DNA of 64,000 bases from Allorhizobium pseudoryzae. GTDB lineage: Bacteria > Pseudomonadota > Alphaproteobacteria > Rhizobiales > Rhizobiaceae. The DNA lies in assembly GCF_011046245.1 (NCBI RefSeq), contig NZ_CP049241.1, forward strand, positions 62,001-126,000, in the 5' to 3' direction. Both the position numbers and the translations under genes were made by a program. The notes beneath the pieces are model-generated. The model saw only the letters and a program-made list of their open reading frames with translations. It did not search any database and was not told where the DNA came from. This document shows positions 32,278 to 41,206 of the stretch, piece by piece (within the stretch, counting starts at the first letter, position 1; the number at the start of each line of letters is the position of its first letter).

Positions 32278-32598
32278 ATGCGATCTTATCTTGTTGCCAT
32301 TTCCCTTCTCGCCCTGACCGCCCCCGCCGTGCAGGCCTCCTCCGACGGCGCCTGGGCTGAATTCGGCAAGGCGGTCTCGACCGCCTGCGTCAAGGCGGCC
32401 GCCGGGCAGATCGAGAAACCACGGGCAGTGGTCGATCCCTATGGCAGTGACCATTTCGGTCTGGCGCTGGTCACCGGCAAGGCGAAGGGCGCCAAGCAGA
32501 CGATCTCGTTGATCTGCGTCTACGACAAGCAGATGAAGACGGTCGAGCTCAGCTCGGAATTTTCTGCCGATCAGGTGAAGGTCATGCCGGGGCGATAA
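32278..32598 (+). CDS. secreted small protein
   Basis: A 106-residue exported protein with a signal peptide (MRSYLVAISLLALTAPAVQA) and a small domain with ACVKAAAG, DHFGLALVTGKAKGAKQT and ISLICVYDKQMKTVELSSEF. The two Cys (ACVK and LICVY) may form a disulfide. No named family is recognised. It follows hicAB by 37 bp but codes a different type of product. Confidence 0.7.
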   Translation: MRSYLVAISLLALTAPAVQASSDGAWAEFGKAVSTACVKAAAGQIEKPRAVVDPYGSDHFGLALVTGKAKGAKQTISLICVYDKQMKTVELSSEFSADQVKVMPGR

Positions 32599-32656
32599 GG
32601 CGGCGCTTCGGGAGGATGGTGAATCGCCGTTGAGATATTGCGCGGCGCGGCTTCTA

Positions 32657-32698
32657 CCCCCCTCTCTCCGCCTGCGGGGAGAGGGTTGGGGTGAGGGG
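32657..32698. repeat. RIME-like palindromic repeat, type 1 copy a
   Basis: Palindromic core CTCTCCGCCTGCGGGGAGAG followed by GGTTGGGGTGAGGGG. Same family as 53250-53290 and 53594-53633. Confidence 0.8.
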
Positions 32699-32723
32699 CT
32701 ACGACGGCAGAGATAGCGCCTTG

Positions 32724-32774
32724 CCCCTCATCCGGCCTGCCGGCCACCTTCTCCCCGTTCTGACGGGGAGAAGG
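32724..32774. repeat. RIME-like palindromic repeat, type 2 copy a
   Basis: CCCCTCATCCGGC..., a GCCGGCC core and CTTCTCCCCGTTCTGACGGGGAGAAGG hairpin. Nearly identical to 37423-37471. Confidence 0.8.
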
Positions 32775-32868
32775 AGAAACGCGGCGAACGCCTGCCGCAT
32801 CGGAACCATTGCGGTTTATAGAAGACCAGAGCTTGCCTCAAAGGAGCAATCCACCCCTCGCCGCCCCT

Positions 32869-33756
32869 TTACGCCGCAGCCTTCACCGTAGCGCGTGCCC
32901 AGTCCATGTAGAGTTGCAGCGCCTTGCGGGCGAGCGGGCCTTCCTGGAATTCCTGGTCGTCCAGCCGGTTGATCGGCACGATCTTGGAATAGTTGCCGGA
33001 GGTGAAGATCTCGTCGGCTTTCTTGAAATCCTCGACCGTCAGCGTCACCTCCCGCACCTCGACGCCGGCGCTGCGCAACAGGTTGATGACGCGCGAACGG
33101 GTGATGCCGGCAAGGAAGGTGCCGTTGGCGACCGGCGTCATCACCACACCGTCCTTGGCGAGGAAGATGTTGGAGGAGGCGGTTTCCGCCACGTTGCCGT
33201 TCAGGTCGCGCATCAGCGCATTGTCGAAACCGCGGGCGCGGGCCTCGATGATGGCGCGGCCGCTGTTCGGATAGAGGCTGCCGGTCTTGGCATTGGTCAT
33301 GGCCACTTCCGGGTTCGGCCGGCGGAAGGGCGAGACGGTGATGGAGGACGGCTGGGCGGTGTGCATCGGCGCTTCGAACAGGCAGAGCGCAAACCGCGTC
33401 GAGTCCGGATCGGCAGCCACGACGGAGCCCGCCATGCCGTGTTCGGCCCAGTACATCGGCTTGATGTAGATCGCCGTCTTGCCGTCGAATTTCTTCACGC
33501 CCTCCAGCGCCAGCGCCTCGATCTCTTCGGCTGTCATCACCGGTTTCATGCCCATGGCGGTGGCGGAGCGGTTGACGCGCTGGCAATGCAGGTCGAGATC
33601 CGGCGAAATGCCCTCGAACCAGCGGGCGCCGTCGAAAACGGTGGAGCCCAGCCACATGGCGTGCGAGGTCGGGCCGATGAGCGGCGGATTACCGGTGACC
33701 CAATCCCCATCGACGAATGTCCAGGTGGTGCTGCGGGGCGTGGTATCGACAGGCAT
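32869..33756 (-). CDS. branched-chain or D-amino-acid aminotransferase, class IV
   Basis: A 295-residue PLP enzyme of fold type IV. The Schiff-base Lys is in MTNAKTGSLYPNSGRAI and the phosphate-binding region LAGITRSRVINLL. GSTVFDGARWFEG is the N-terminal signature, RDLNGNVAETASSNIFLA the conserved Glu region. This group includes IlvE and aminotransferases for D-amino acids or beta-amino acids; substrate is open. SD GGAG lies seven bases before the ATG at 33756. Confidence 0.88.
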   Translation of the reverse strand: MPVDTTPRSTTWTFVDGDWVTGNPPLIGPTSHAMWLGSTVFDGARWFEGISPDLDLHCQRVNRSATAMGMKPVMTAEEIEALALEGVKKFDGKTAIYIKPMYWAEHGMAGSVVAADPDSTRFALCLFEAPMHTAQPSSITVSPFRRPNPEVAMTNAKTGSLYPNSGRAIIEARARGFDNALMRDLNGNVAETASSNIFLAKDGVVMTPVANGTFLAGITRSRVINLLRSAGVEVREVTLTVEDFKKADEIFTSGNYSKIVPINRLDDQEFQEGPLARKALQLYMDWARATVKAAA

Positions 33757-33963
33757 TTTCTTCTCCTCGGAAAACGAATTTTCCGGAAGTGAAGGCGCCT
33801 GACCCGGCAAGGTCAAGAATTTTTTGCCCCTGCCGACAGGTTCGACAGAAAATTGCGCAGGAACCACCCCTCCCTGAAATGGCCGTTCCGCATGCACCAC
33901 AGCCTTACATCATCCCATCAGGAAAAGTGATCCATGACGCCGCCCGGCGCGGATCGGACCGCG

Positions 33964-34128
33964 TCAAGGGCGACTGTGACCCGACTGCGCGGGCACCGGC
34001 AGAAACGGGCTTTCCTGCCCCTGGTTCGTCTGCGGGCCGTGGGATGAGGTGTTTGACCGGTCGATCAGCGGGATGGCCAAGACAACGGCCAGGAGGATCG
34101 CCAGCCACAACAGGCACCAGGTACGCAT
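33964..34128 (-). CDS. 54-residue single-helix membrane protein
   Basis: The frame reads MRTWCLLWLAILLAVVLAIP, then a Ser/Gln/Pro-rich periplasmic-like tail. GGAG lies eight bases before the ATG. It resembles the many small membrane proteins of unknown role in rhizobia. A different frame across the same region is longer but lacks such an N-terminus, so this one is preferred. Confidence 0.6.
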   Translation of the reverse strand: MRTWCLLWLAILLAVVLAIPLIDRSNTSSHGPQTNQGQESPFLPVPAQSGHSRP

Positions 34129-34280
34129 AACAGTATCTCCTCATTCACGCGCAGACGATAGCCGATCTATGCGGCGCAAATTCGGTCCGGCCGCCTTTTG
34201 TCCCGCGCCAGGGAACAAACAGCCGGGACCTTGCGTCTTGGCAGGGTATCCTGACAAACGGCTGAACGAAGCGGAGCGAC

Positions 34281-35759
34281 ATGACCACCTCCATTCTGGC
34301 AGAAGGCGAAAGCTGCTGGCGGATCGCCGAAGCGGATCGCTTTTCCGTCATCGTCGATGCGGGCGGCTTTTTCCGCCTGGCCCGCGCGGCAATGCTGAAG
34401 GCGCAGCATTCGATCATGCTGATCGGCTGGGACTTCGACACGCGCATCCGGCTGACGCCGGACCAGCCGCCCGGCGACCGGCCCGACAAGCTCGGCCGGT
34501 TTCTGGAAGATCTCGCCAAGCAGAACGAGGCGCTGCAGATCCGCATCCTGAAATGGGATTACGGGTTGCTTTCCTCCCTCACCCGAGGCGAAACGCCCTT
34601 CCACATGCTGCGCTGGATGATCTCGCGCCAGATCCACCTGAAGCTCGACCGGGCGCACCCGCCGATGGCGGCGCATCACATGAAACTGCTCGTCATCGAT
34701 GATGCGGTGGCCTTCTGCGGCGGGATCGACATGACCGTTGGCCGCTGGGACAGCCGCGACCACCGGGAAGATGACCCGAACCGGCTTTCGCCCTTCGGGC
34801 GGCCGGAGCCACCGTGGCACGATGCCACGACCTGCGCCTCCGGACCCGCCGCCCGCGCGCTTGGCGACCTTGCGCGCGACCGTTGGGAAATGGCGACCGG
34901 CGAGCGCCTCGATCCTGTCGAGAGGTCCAGCGCTTCGGTTGATCCGTGGCCGGAGGATCTCGAACCGGAGTTCCTCAACGTCCGCATCGGCATTGCCCGC
35001 ACCTCGCCGAAATACCAGGAGCGGCGCGAGGTGGTGGAGATCGAGACCGCGACGCTGGCGATGATCGCGAGCGCCAGGCAGAGCCTCTACATCGAAAGCC
35101 AGTACTTCGCCTCCCGCCGTCTTGCCGAGGCCATGGCCAAGCGGCTTTCCGAACCGGACGGGCCGGACATCATCATCGTCAATCCGAAATCGGCCAGCGG
35201 CTGGCTGGAGGAGAAGACGATGGACACGGCGCGGGCCCGGATGATCAAGCTGATGCAGGAGGCCGACCGGCATGACCGGTTCCGCATCCTCTATCCGGTG
35301 AACGAAGCGGGCACCGCCATCTACGTGCACGCCAAGATCATGATCGTCGACGACCGCATCCTGAAGCTCGGATCGGCCAATCTCAACAATCGCTCGATGG
35401 GGTACGACACCGAAAGCGACGTCATCCTGGAGGTTTCCGAGGAGGATGTCGATCTTCGCGCGGCGATCCGGGCACGGCGTGACGATCTGATGGGCGAACA
35501 TCTGGGCACGTCTGCGCAGGCGGTGGCAGATGCGATTGCCGCCGCCGGCGGCTCCCTCGCCCAGACGATCGACGCACTCAGCCGCCGCGATGGCCGCAGC
35601 CTGAAGCCGGTGGGCGAGCGCGAGATGGGACTGGACGACGAGCTGGTGGCCGAAAGCGACCTGGTCGATCCGGAGCGCCCGGCCGGGGTGCGTTACAAGA
35701 CCTCGCAATTCCTGCGCAACCGTTTCGGGCGGCGCCTGTTTTTGGCTCAGCAGAGCTGA
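34281..35759 (+). CDS. phospholipase D-like protein with two HKD motifs
   Basis: A 492-residue protein with two PLD domains. HKD motif 1 is HHMKLLVIDD and motif 2 is VHAKIMIVDDRILKLGSANL. The first domain also has LIGWDFDTRI, and the region between carries LYIESQYFASRRL. Members are cardiolipin synthases, phospholipases D or phosphatidyltransferases. No signal peptide is seen, and the N-terminus is short, so cytosolic or peripheral membrane action is likely. It is followed 21 bp later by exoD. Confidence 0.9.
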   Translation: MTTSILAEGESCWRIAEADRFSVIVDAGGFFRLARAAMLKAQHSIMLIGWDFDTRIRLTPDQPPGDRPDKLGRFLEDLAKQNEALQIRILKWDYGLLSSLTRGETPFHMLRWMISRQIHLKLDRAHPPMAAHHMKLLVIDDAVAFCGGIDMTVGRWDSRDHREDDPNRLSPFGRPEPPWHDATTCASGPAARALGDLARDRWEMATGERLDPVERSSASVDPWPEDLEPEFLNVRIGIARTSPKYQERREVVEIETATLAMIASARQSLYIESQYFASRRLAEAMAKRLSEPDGPDIIIVNPKSASGWLEEKTMDTARARMIKLMQEADRHDRFRILYPVNEAGTAIYVHAKIMIVDDRILKLGSANLNNRSMGYDTESDVILEVSEEDVDLRAAIRARRDDLMGEHLGTSAQAVADAIAAAGGSLAQTIDALSRRDGRSLKPVGEREMGLDDELVAESDLVDPERPAGVRYKTSQFLRNRFGRRLFLAQQS

Positions 35760-35780
35760 CGGGTGAAGGAGCCGGGCCGG

Positions 35781-36434
35781 ATGGTGCAACAGGGAGAGAA
35801 CACGGGCAGGCACGCTGCGGGCGCGGATACTGCCGGCGCGCAAGGCAGCCCATCGGCGGAAGGCCTCTGCGATCTTCTGACGATGATCGACGAGCTTGGC
35901 GACCGGCAGCGCAATGTCAGCGTCCATGACATCCGCGAGGAGATCGGCGAACGGTCGTTCGGGCCTTTCCTGCTGGTGCCGGCGGTGATCGAGATGAGCC
36001 CGATCGGCGGCATTCCCGGCCTGCCGACGGCGCTTGCCGTGATCATCAGCCTGTTTGCCGTGCAGATCCTGTTTGGCGCCCAAAATCTGTGGCTGCCGCA
36101 GTTCGTCGAAAAGCGGACCATCGACGGCAAGCGGCTGAAAAGCGCCATGGACACGATGATGCCGGTGGCGCGTTTCATCGACCGTTTCCTGAAACCGCGG
36201 CTCAAATGGCTGACGAAACCGCCCTGGGTGCAGGTGGCGGCGGCGCTCTCCATCCTCATCTGCTGCACCGTGCCGCCGCTCGAACTCATTCCGTTTGCCA
36301 GCACCGCGCCGATGGGAGCGATTGCCCTCTTCGGCCTGTCGCTGATGGCGCGCGACGGGCTGCTGACGGTGATTGCCGGCCTGGTGTCACTGAGCGCGAT
36401 CTACCTCGTCTATACCGTGCTCTTGGGCGGATAG
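35781..36434 (+). CDS. exoD: ExoD-like exopolysaccharide synthesis membrane protein
   Basis: A 217-residue membrane protein. After a polar N-terminus it has VHDIREEIGERSFGPFLLVP (about 47-66), PAVIEMSPIGGIPGLPTALA and four hydrophobic segments, the ExoD signature. In Rhizobium ExoD mutants have altered exopolysaccharide and alkaline sensitivity. ATG 35781 has AAGGAG nine bases upstream; a GTG at 35763 is possible but less likely. Probable operon with the PLD-like gene. Confidence 0.9.
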   Translation: MVQQGENTGRHAAGADTAGAQGSPSAEGLCDLLTMIDELGDRQRNVSVHDIREEIGERSFGPFLLVPAVIEMSPIGGIPGLPTALAVIISLFAVQILFGAQNLWLPQFVEKRTIDGKRLKSAMDTMMPVARFIDRFLKPRLKWLTKPPWVQVAAALSILICCTVPPLELIPFASTAPMGAIALFGLSLMARDGLLTVIAGLVSLSAIYLVYTVLLGG

Positions 36435-36558
36435 GCCGTCCGCGCCCGCCGGGCACGCGCTTGAACTGAACCGGGCAAAGCCCATGTAGGTGGGACACCC
36501 TTTTCGGGCGGCACCCCGCCGCCTGCTTTTTATCGACACGACCCCACAAGGAGACATC

Positions 36559-37386
36559 ATGCACAACGTCAGCGCCAATGGCGCCCATATTCCGGCCCTC
36601 GGTTTCGGCACCTTCCGCATGCCGGGTGCGGATGTGCTGCGCGTCCTGCCGAAGGCGATCGAGCTCGGCTTCCGCCACATCGACACCGCGCAGATCTATG
36701 GCAACGAGGCGGAGGTGGGCGAAGCGATTGCCGGCTCCGGCGTTGCCCGCGGCGACATCTTCCTCACCACGAAAGTCTGGGTCGACAAGTTTGCCCACGA
36801 TGCCTTTCTCGCCTCGGTGGACGAGAGCCTGAAGAAGCTGAAGACCGATTATGTCGACCTGCTTCTGCTGCACTGGCCGCAGAGCGACGTGCCACTTGCC
36901 GAGCGGATGGGCAGCCTGAATGCGGTCAAGGCCGCCGGCAAAGTGCGCCATATCGGCATTTCCAACTTCAACATCGCCATGATGCGCGAGGCGGCAGAGC
37001 TGTCCGAGGCGAAGATCGCCACCAACCAGGTGGAATACCATCCCTATCTCGACCAGTCGAAGCTGCTGGATGCCGCCCGCCAACTGGGCATTTCGCTGAC
37101 CGCCTATTACCTGATGGCGGATGGCAAGGTGCCGAACGATCCGGTTCTGAAGGAGATCGGCGCCAAGCACGGAAAGACGGCGGCACAGGTGGTGCTGCGC
37201 TGGGCCGTGCAACAGGACGGCGTGATCGCGCTCTCGAAGACCGCGACCGAAAGCCGGCTGACGGAGAATTTCGACATCTTCGATTTCGAACTCTCGGCTG
37301 AAGAGATGCAGGCGATCCAGGCGCTGTCGAAACCGGATGGCCGCATCGTCAACCCGGCGCACCTGCGCCCGCCGCACTGGGATTGA
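36559..37386 (+). CDS. aldo/keto reductase
   Basis: A 275-residue NADPH-linked reductase. The catalytic tetrad is visible as Asp and Tyr in FRHIDTAQIYGNE, Lys in FLTTKVWV and His in VDLLLLHWP. SNFNIAMMREA and a C-terminal SKTATESRL nucleotide-binding segment complete the family pattern. Resembles 2,5-diketogluconate reductase and YeaE-like enzymes. SD AAGGAG before ATG 36559. Alone in its strand. Confidence 0.92.
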   Translation: MHNVSANGAHIPALGFGTFRMPGADVLRVLPKAIELGFRHIDTAQIYGNEAEVGEAIAGSGVARGDIFLTTKVWVDKFAHDAFLASVDESLKKLKTDYVDLLLLHWPQSDVPLAERMGSLNAVKAAGKVRHIGISNFNIAMMREAAELSEAKIATNQVEYHPYLDQSKLLDAARQLGISLTAYYLMADGKVPNDPVLKEIGAKHGKTAAQVVLRWAVQQDGVIALSKTATESRLTENFDIFDFELSAEEMQAIQALSKPDGRIVNPAHLRPPHWD

Positions 37387-37422
37387 GCGAAGGTTGGGGA
37401 TTTGGGCGCGCTCCTGCGAGAG

Positions 37423-37471
37423 CCCCTCATCCGGCTGCCGCCACCTTCTCCCCGTTCTGACGGGGAGAAGG
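37423..37471. repeat. RIME-like palindromic repeat, type 2 copy b
   Basis: CCCCTCATCCGGCTGCCGCC and TTCTCCCCGTTCTGACGGGG, nearly identical to 32724-32774. It lies about 80 bp from the truncated antitoxin gene. Confidence 0.8.
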
Positions 37472-37550
37472 AAAAACCCGGCGCCGCCGTGCTCAAATGG
37501 CACACGAGTTTTGCGAGGAATGCCTGAACGCCCGGAGCTCCGGCCGCACG

Positions 37551-37730
37551 TCAGAAGGCTAAGTGGCGGTTCTCATACTGTTCGATGAGCAGTACAAGCG
37601 CATCGAAGTCGGCCGCCTCGGGCGTTCCGGCATCCGGCTCGCTCTCGAAATACGGGCGGACGGCGGTCAGCGCAGACTGATATTCTGCCTCTGTCTGAAT
37701 ACGATGTCTGTCACGTGGCGGCGTTGCCAT
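37551..37730 (-). pseudogene. N-terminal fragment of a HigA-type antitoxin
   Basis: A 59-residue frame: TEAEYQSALTAVRPYFESEP then GTPEAADFDALVLLIEQYEN and a stop. Normal HigA-like antitoxins of this group begin with this segment and continue to about 120 residues with a helix-turn-helix, which is absent here. It overlaps the end of the TM2 gene by 20 bp. The rest may have been lost near the RIME-like repeat. It could still be expressed as a short protein. Confidence 0.6.
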
Positions 37731-37998
37731 CCTTGTCGATCCGTATGTTGATGACAGGAGCGACCACATTGCTCACAGAAGCGCTTGCACGTGCCCCGGC
37801 GAGACCGTTGATCAGATTCGCCTGTCGGACCATCGAGCCCAACAGGAAAAGATCAATGAGCTGTCCGATCCCCAGAAGACCAAACGTCAACAGCCACAAA
37901 AGCCCGCTTCCAGTGCGCCCCGTATAGAAACGATGGATGCCGCACACGCCAATCAGGCATAAAAGCCAGCACAAGAACGCCACAAACCCGGATTTCAT
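37711..37998 (-). CDS. TM2 domain membrane protein
   Basis: A 95-residue protein with two hydrophobic helices and the TM2 signature [20 protein letters not shown] followed by [11 protein letters not shown]. The C-terminal third is polar. TM2 proteins are small membrane proteins of unknown role. Start ATG 37998. Confidence 0.85.
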   Translation of the reverse strand: MKSGFVAFLCWLLCLIGVCGIHRFYTGRTGSGLLWLLTFGLLGIGQLIDLFLLGSMVRQANLINGLAGARASASVSNVVAPVINIRIDKDGNAAT

Positions 37999-38071
37999 CT
38001 ACGCCCCCTATCGCTATGATGGTGCATCATAGCTCAATACAGCCTTAAATAAAGTCCGTTTCACGCCACAC

Positions 38072-38659
38072 TCAATGCTTCAGCATGTACACCGCATAGA
38101 CCCCGATCAGCGCGGCGGCGGCGACTGCCGAGATCAGCTTCAGGCGTTTTTCGATGAAGTGGCGCATGTCTTCGCCATAGCGATTGATGAGCCAGGCGAG
38201 TGCGAAGAAGCGGGCGCCGCGGGCGGCAATCGCCGAGAGGATGAAGAGGCCGAGGCTGAAATTGGCGACGCCGGAGAGGATCGTCACCACCTTGATCGGC
38301 GGCAGATGCGCAAGGCCGGAGGTGACGAGCAAGAGCAGCATGGTCTTCCAATCGACGGCGGAGGCGAGGCTCTCGAAGGTCTCGAGCTTGCCGTAGAAGG
38401 TGAGCACCGGTTTCGCAACCGCCTCGAAGGCATAATGGCCGATCGTCCAGCCCAGAATGCCGCCGAGCACCGAGGCGATGGTGGCGATCGTTGCGTAGAG
38501 ATAGGCGCGCTTCGGCCGGGCGAGCACCATGGGGATGAACAGCACATCCGCCGGCACCAGGAAGAAGGAGCTTTCGACGAAGGCGATGACCGCCAGCCAC
38601 CAGGCGGCGGCCTTGCGGGCGGCGAGCGCCAGGGTCCAGGTGTAGAGTTTGCGCAGCAT
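38072..38659 (-). CDS. YqaA-type DedA/SNARE-associated membrane protein
   Basis: A 195-residue membrane protein with FVESSFFLVPADVLFIPMVL, VLGGILGWTIGHYAFEAV and FEAVAKPVLTFYGKLETFES; later YGEDMRHFIEKRLKLIS. These landmarks match the YqaA group of the VTT/DedA superfamily, thought to move or flip membrane lipids. Start ATG 38659. The 236 bp upstream hold no gene. Confidence 0.9.
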   Translation of the reverse strand: MLRKLYTWTLALAARKAAAWWLAVIAFVESSFFLVPADVLFIPMVLARPKRAYLYATIATIASVLGGILGWTIGHYAFEAVAKPVLTFYGKLETFESLASAVDWKTMLLLLVTSGLAHLPPIKVVTILSGVANFSLGLFILSAIAARGARFFALAWLINRYGEDMRHFIEKRLKLISAVAAAALIGVYAVYMLKH

Positions 38660-38895
38660 GGGAAGGCTCCGGACGTTCGGGCGCGGCTTGATCCGGAGAG
38701 AGAGCCGGATCGGCGGGTGCGGGCCGGTTAGCGCGAAAGTGCGGCGCTGGCAAGGTCAGGGAGCGTCCCCGCACGATGCGGACAAGGCTGCCGGCCATGC
38801 CGCTAAAGGGCACCGGGAGCGGCACGGAGACACTACGCGGGGACAGTACACTGGGACACTCTGCAGAGAGGAACTCTCTCCGGCTCACCCGGCCA

Positions 38896-39384
38896 TCAGC
38901 GTCTCTCGGCCATCATACGGTCGCCCGCCTCCGTCAAATTTTGCTGGAGCGTTTTCAACCGCTCGCGCAGCATAACGACTTCGTCCAAGCCGCAGCCGGT
39001 CGCTTCGGCGACGGCGGGCATGATGGCGGCAGCCTGCGCCTGCAGCGCCCTGCCCTTCTCCGTCAGCGTGATATTGACCTGCCGCTCATCCTGCTTGTCG
39101 CGGGTGCGCAACACAAGGCCTGCCTGTTCGAGGCGCTTCAGAAGCGGCGAGAGCGTGCCGGAATCGAGCCCCAGCGCCTCACCGAGCCCCTTCACCGGCT
39201 GGCCATCTTTCTCCCACAAGCTAATCATCACCAGATATTGCGGATAGGTCAGGCCCAGCGGCTCCAGAAGCGGCTTGTAGGCACGCGAAAAGGCGTGCGC
39301 CGCGCCATAGAGCGCAAAGCACAGCATCTCGTTTAGGCGGATGGTTTCGTCTTCGGTTTTCGGCACTTTCATCGTCTTTGTCAT
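38896..39384 (-). CDS. ohrR: OhrR, organic hydroperoxide-sensing MarR-type repressor
   Basis: A 162-residue MarR protein with the sensor Cys22 in [18 protein letters not shown], the winged helix ([20 protein letters not shown] and [20 protein letters not shown]) and dimer helices. Oxidation of Cys22 by organic peroxide relieves repression of ohr. It is divergent from ohr; paired operators lie between them. ATG 39384 matches the family length. Confidence 0.93.
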   Translation of the reverse strand: MTKTMKVPKTEDETIRLNEMLCFALYGAAHAFSRAYKPLLEPLGLTYPQYLVMISLWEKDGQPVKGLGEALGLDSGTLSPLLKRLEQAGLVLRTRDKQDERQVNITLTEKGRALQAQAAAIMPAVAEATGCGLDEVVMLRERLKTLQQNLTEAGDRMMAERR

Positions 39385-39467
39385 CACGGGTCCTGACTTT
39401 GGCGGAGACCGCCCTAACTTTTTCCATTGTCGCAGGCTTGACGCCGGACTGCAATGCGCATAGATAT

Positions 39468-39492
39468 ATTGCACGCAATCAAATTGCGCAAT
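39468..39492. promoter_or_regulatory. OhrR operator region between ohrR and ohr
   Basis: Two palindromic sites, ATTGCACGCAAT (39468-39479) and ATTGCGCAAT (39483-39492), lie between the divergent genes. Closely similar sites occur upstream of the chloroperoxidase-like gene at 47393 and 47449. Confidence 0.75.
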
Positions 39493-39555
39493 AATTATTA
39501 GCCGCGGCCGCAGGGCTGCGACCATCCGCAAGGCTCGAACTCAAGGAGACGCCCC

Positions 39556-39978
39556 ATGTCCATTCTCTACACCACCAAGGCCTCTGCCACCGGCGGCCGC
39601 GCAGGCCGCGCCCATTCCGAAAACGGCGTGCTGGACGTCGTTTTGACGGTGCCGAAGGAACTCGGCGGCGACGGCGCCACCGGCACCAATCCCGAGCAGC
39701 TGTTTGCCGCCGGTTACTCCGCCTGCTTCCTCGGCGCGCTGAAGAACGTCGCCGGCAAGGCGAAGGTGAAGATCCCGGAAGACGCGAAGGTGACGGCCAC
39801 CGTCGGCATCGGCCCGCGCGATGACGGCACCGGCTTCGGCATCGAGGTTTCGCTCGTCGTCGACATTCCGGGCCTCGACCGCGCCACCGCGGAAGACCTG
39901 GTCGCCAAGGCGCACATCGTCTGCCCCTACAGCCACGCCATGCGCACCTCCACCGAAGTGCCGGTTTCGGTCGCCTGA
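39556..39978 (+). CDS. ohr: organic hydroperoxide resistance protein Ohr
   Basis: A 140-residue peroxidase of the Ohr/OsmC family. The redox cysteines are Cys57 in [12 protein letters not shown] and Cys123 in [11 protein letters not shown]. The N-terminal [14 protein letters not shown] and the [18 protein letters not shown] segment match Ohr. It reduces organic hydroperoxides with lipoyl-dependent thiol recycling. A terminator follows at 40004. Confidence 0.96.
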   Translation: MSILYTTKASATGGRAGRAHSENGVLDVVLTVPKELGGDGATGTNPEQLFAAGYSACFLGALKNVAGKAKVKIPEDAKVTATVGIGPRDDGTGFGIEVSLVVDIPGLDRATAEDLVAKAHIVCPYSHAMRTSTEVPVSVA

Positions 39979-40003
39979 GGCTTTTCAGACTACGAACGAC
40001 GGG

Positions 40004-40025
40004 AAGGGTCGCGCAGGCGGCCCTT
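40004..40025 (+). terminator. rho-independent terminator of ohr
   Basis: AAGGGTCGC pairs with GCGGCCCTT (one G-T pair) around a GCAG loop, followed by TCTTGCATTTT, 25 bp after the ohr stop. Confidence 0.75.
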
Positions 40026-40080
40026 TCTTGCATTTTGCAAGTTGACGTGCTATTTCTTTCTCAGGAAAGGAATTTTCGCG

Positions 40081-40458
40081 ATGAACGTTCATCTTCAGCA
40101 ACACCATGCAGCCGACGGCGCCCTCGTCAGCAAAGCGGTGGTTCGCGCCGCCGAACGGCTGGGCTTGAGCGGCAAGGGGCTCGGCAGCATCCTCGGCCTT
40201 TCAGAAGCCTCTGTCTCGCGTCTGAAGCGCTCAGAACTGCAGCTTTCGCCAATGGAGAAGAGCTTCGAGCTCGCCCTGCTGTTCATTCGCCTTTTCCGCG
40301 CGCTGGATGCCATCACCGGCGGGGACGAAGCGGTGGCGAAGGCCTGGTTGCGCAACGAGAACACGGCACTCGGCGGCATTCCGCTGGACAAGATCATGAC
40401 AATTTCAGGCCTTATCGATGTCCTCACCTATCTGGACGCCAGACGCGCTCTCGTCTGA
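40081..40458 (+). CDS. Xre/MbcA/ParS-type antitoxin of a RES toxin
   Basis: A 125-residue protein with a helix-turn-helix (LGSILGLSEASVSRLKRSEL) and the C-terminal MbcA/ParS/Xre segment LRNENTALGGIPLDKIMTIS. It is followed by a RES-domain toxin whose start lies 40 bp inside its 3' end. SD AAAGG precedes ATG 40081; a longer frame from 40042 lacks the family N-terminus. Confidence 0.9.
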   Translation: MNVHLQQHHAADGALVSKAVVRAAERLGLSGKGLGSILGLSEASVSRLKRSELQLSPMEKSFELALLFIRLFRALDAITGGDEAVAKAWLRNENTALGGIPLDKIMTISGLIDVLTYLDARRALV

Positions 40459-41206
40459 AGCGCAGCCGCTCACCGGCGCATTCTGGCGACTGGTGGAAGC
40501 GCAGCACCAGGTTTCGACAATGAAGCTGACCGACACCAGCAGCGAGCAGGCGCGGCTGGAAACGCTCCTGGAGGACACAAAGCCCACTCTCCCCGCGGAC
40601 GCACAGGTCCTGGACTATCTGCTGGCGACACCCTTCCGCTACGGCGCCCTCTACCCGCAGGGCTCACGCTTTCGGCGCGCAGGAAGAACGCTTGGTGTCT
40701 TTTATGCCGCCGTGCGCGAGACGACGGCGGTGGCCGAGATGGCCTTTTATCGCCTTCTGTTCTTCAGGGAATCACCGGCCACCCCGCTTTCGGCAAATCC
40801 TTCCGACTACACAGCCTTTGCAGCGAAGATCTCAACGCCCCGCGCCATCAACCTCACCCGTCCGCCCCTGTCGCGGGACCGGGCGGCCTGGGAACACCCG
40901 ACCGAATACGGCGCCTGCCAGGCTCTGGCCGATGCAGCGCGCTCGGCTTCCATAGAGGCAATCCTGTACCGGTCGGTCCGCGATCCCGAAGGCGGCACCA
41001 ATCTGGCCTTACTCAGCCCTGCAGGTTTTGCGCAGAACAAACCGGTCGCTCGCCGAAGCTGGCGTATTCACTTCTCGGCTGAACACGTTCAAGCTCTGTC
41101 GGATTTTCCTCGTCGCAGGCTCGGCTTTGCCCTTACCGATTTTACTTCCGATCCCAGGATTGCCGAGCGGATTGCCCCTATCGGATCGCCGCAAGATCCG
41201 CCCTGA
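40418..41206 (+). CDS. RES-domain toxin (NAD-degrading family)
   Basis: A 262-residue protein with a RES domain: TPFRYGALYPQGSRFRRAG, then VFYAAVRETTAVAEMAFYRL with the acidic residue, and SIEAILYRSVRDPEG and GTNLALLSP. RES toxins such as ParT and MbcT consume NAD or ADP-ribosylate targets. The catalytic Arg/Tyr/Glu/Ser arrangement is consistent. The start overlaps the antitoxin gene, so translation is coupled. An N-terminal part of about 80 residues precedes the domain, as usual. Confidence 0.9.
   Translation: MSSPIWTPDALSSEAQPLTGAFWRLVEAQHQVSTMKLTDTSSEQARLETLLEDTKPTLPADAQVLDYLLATPFRYGALYPQGSRFRRAGRTLGVFYAAVRETTAVAEMAFYRLLFFRESPATPLSANPSDYTAFAAKISTPRAINLTRPPLSRDRAAWEHPTEYGACQALADAARSASIEAILYRSVRDPEGGTNLALLSPAGFAQNKPVARRSWRIHFSAEHVQALSDFPRRRLGFALTDFTSDPRIAERIAPIGSPQDPP

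Noticed and set aside
34167..36083. A 638-codon minus-strand frame opposite the phospholipase D-like and exoD genes
   Set aside because: It has no family pattern; the plus strand has two HKD motifs and the ExoD signature.
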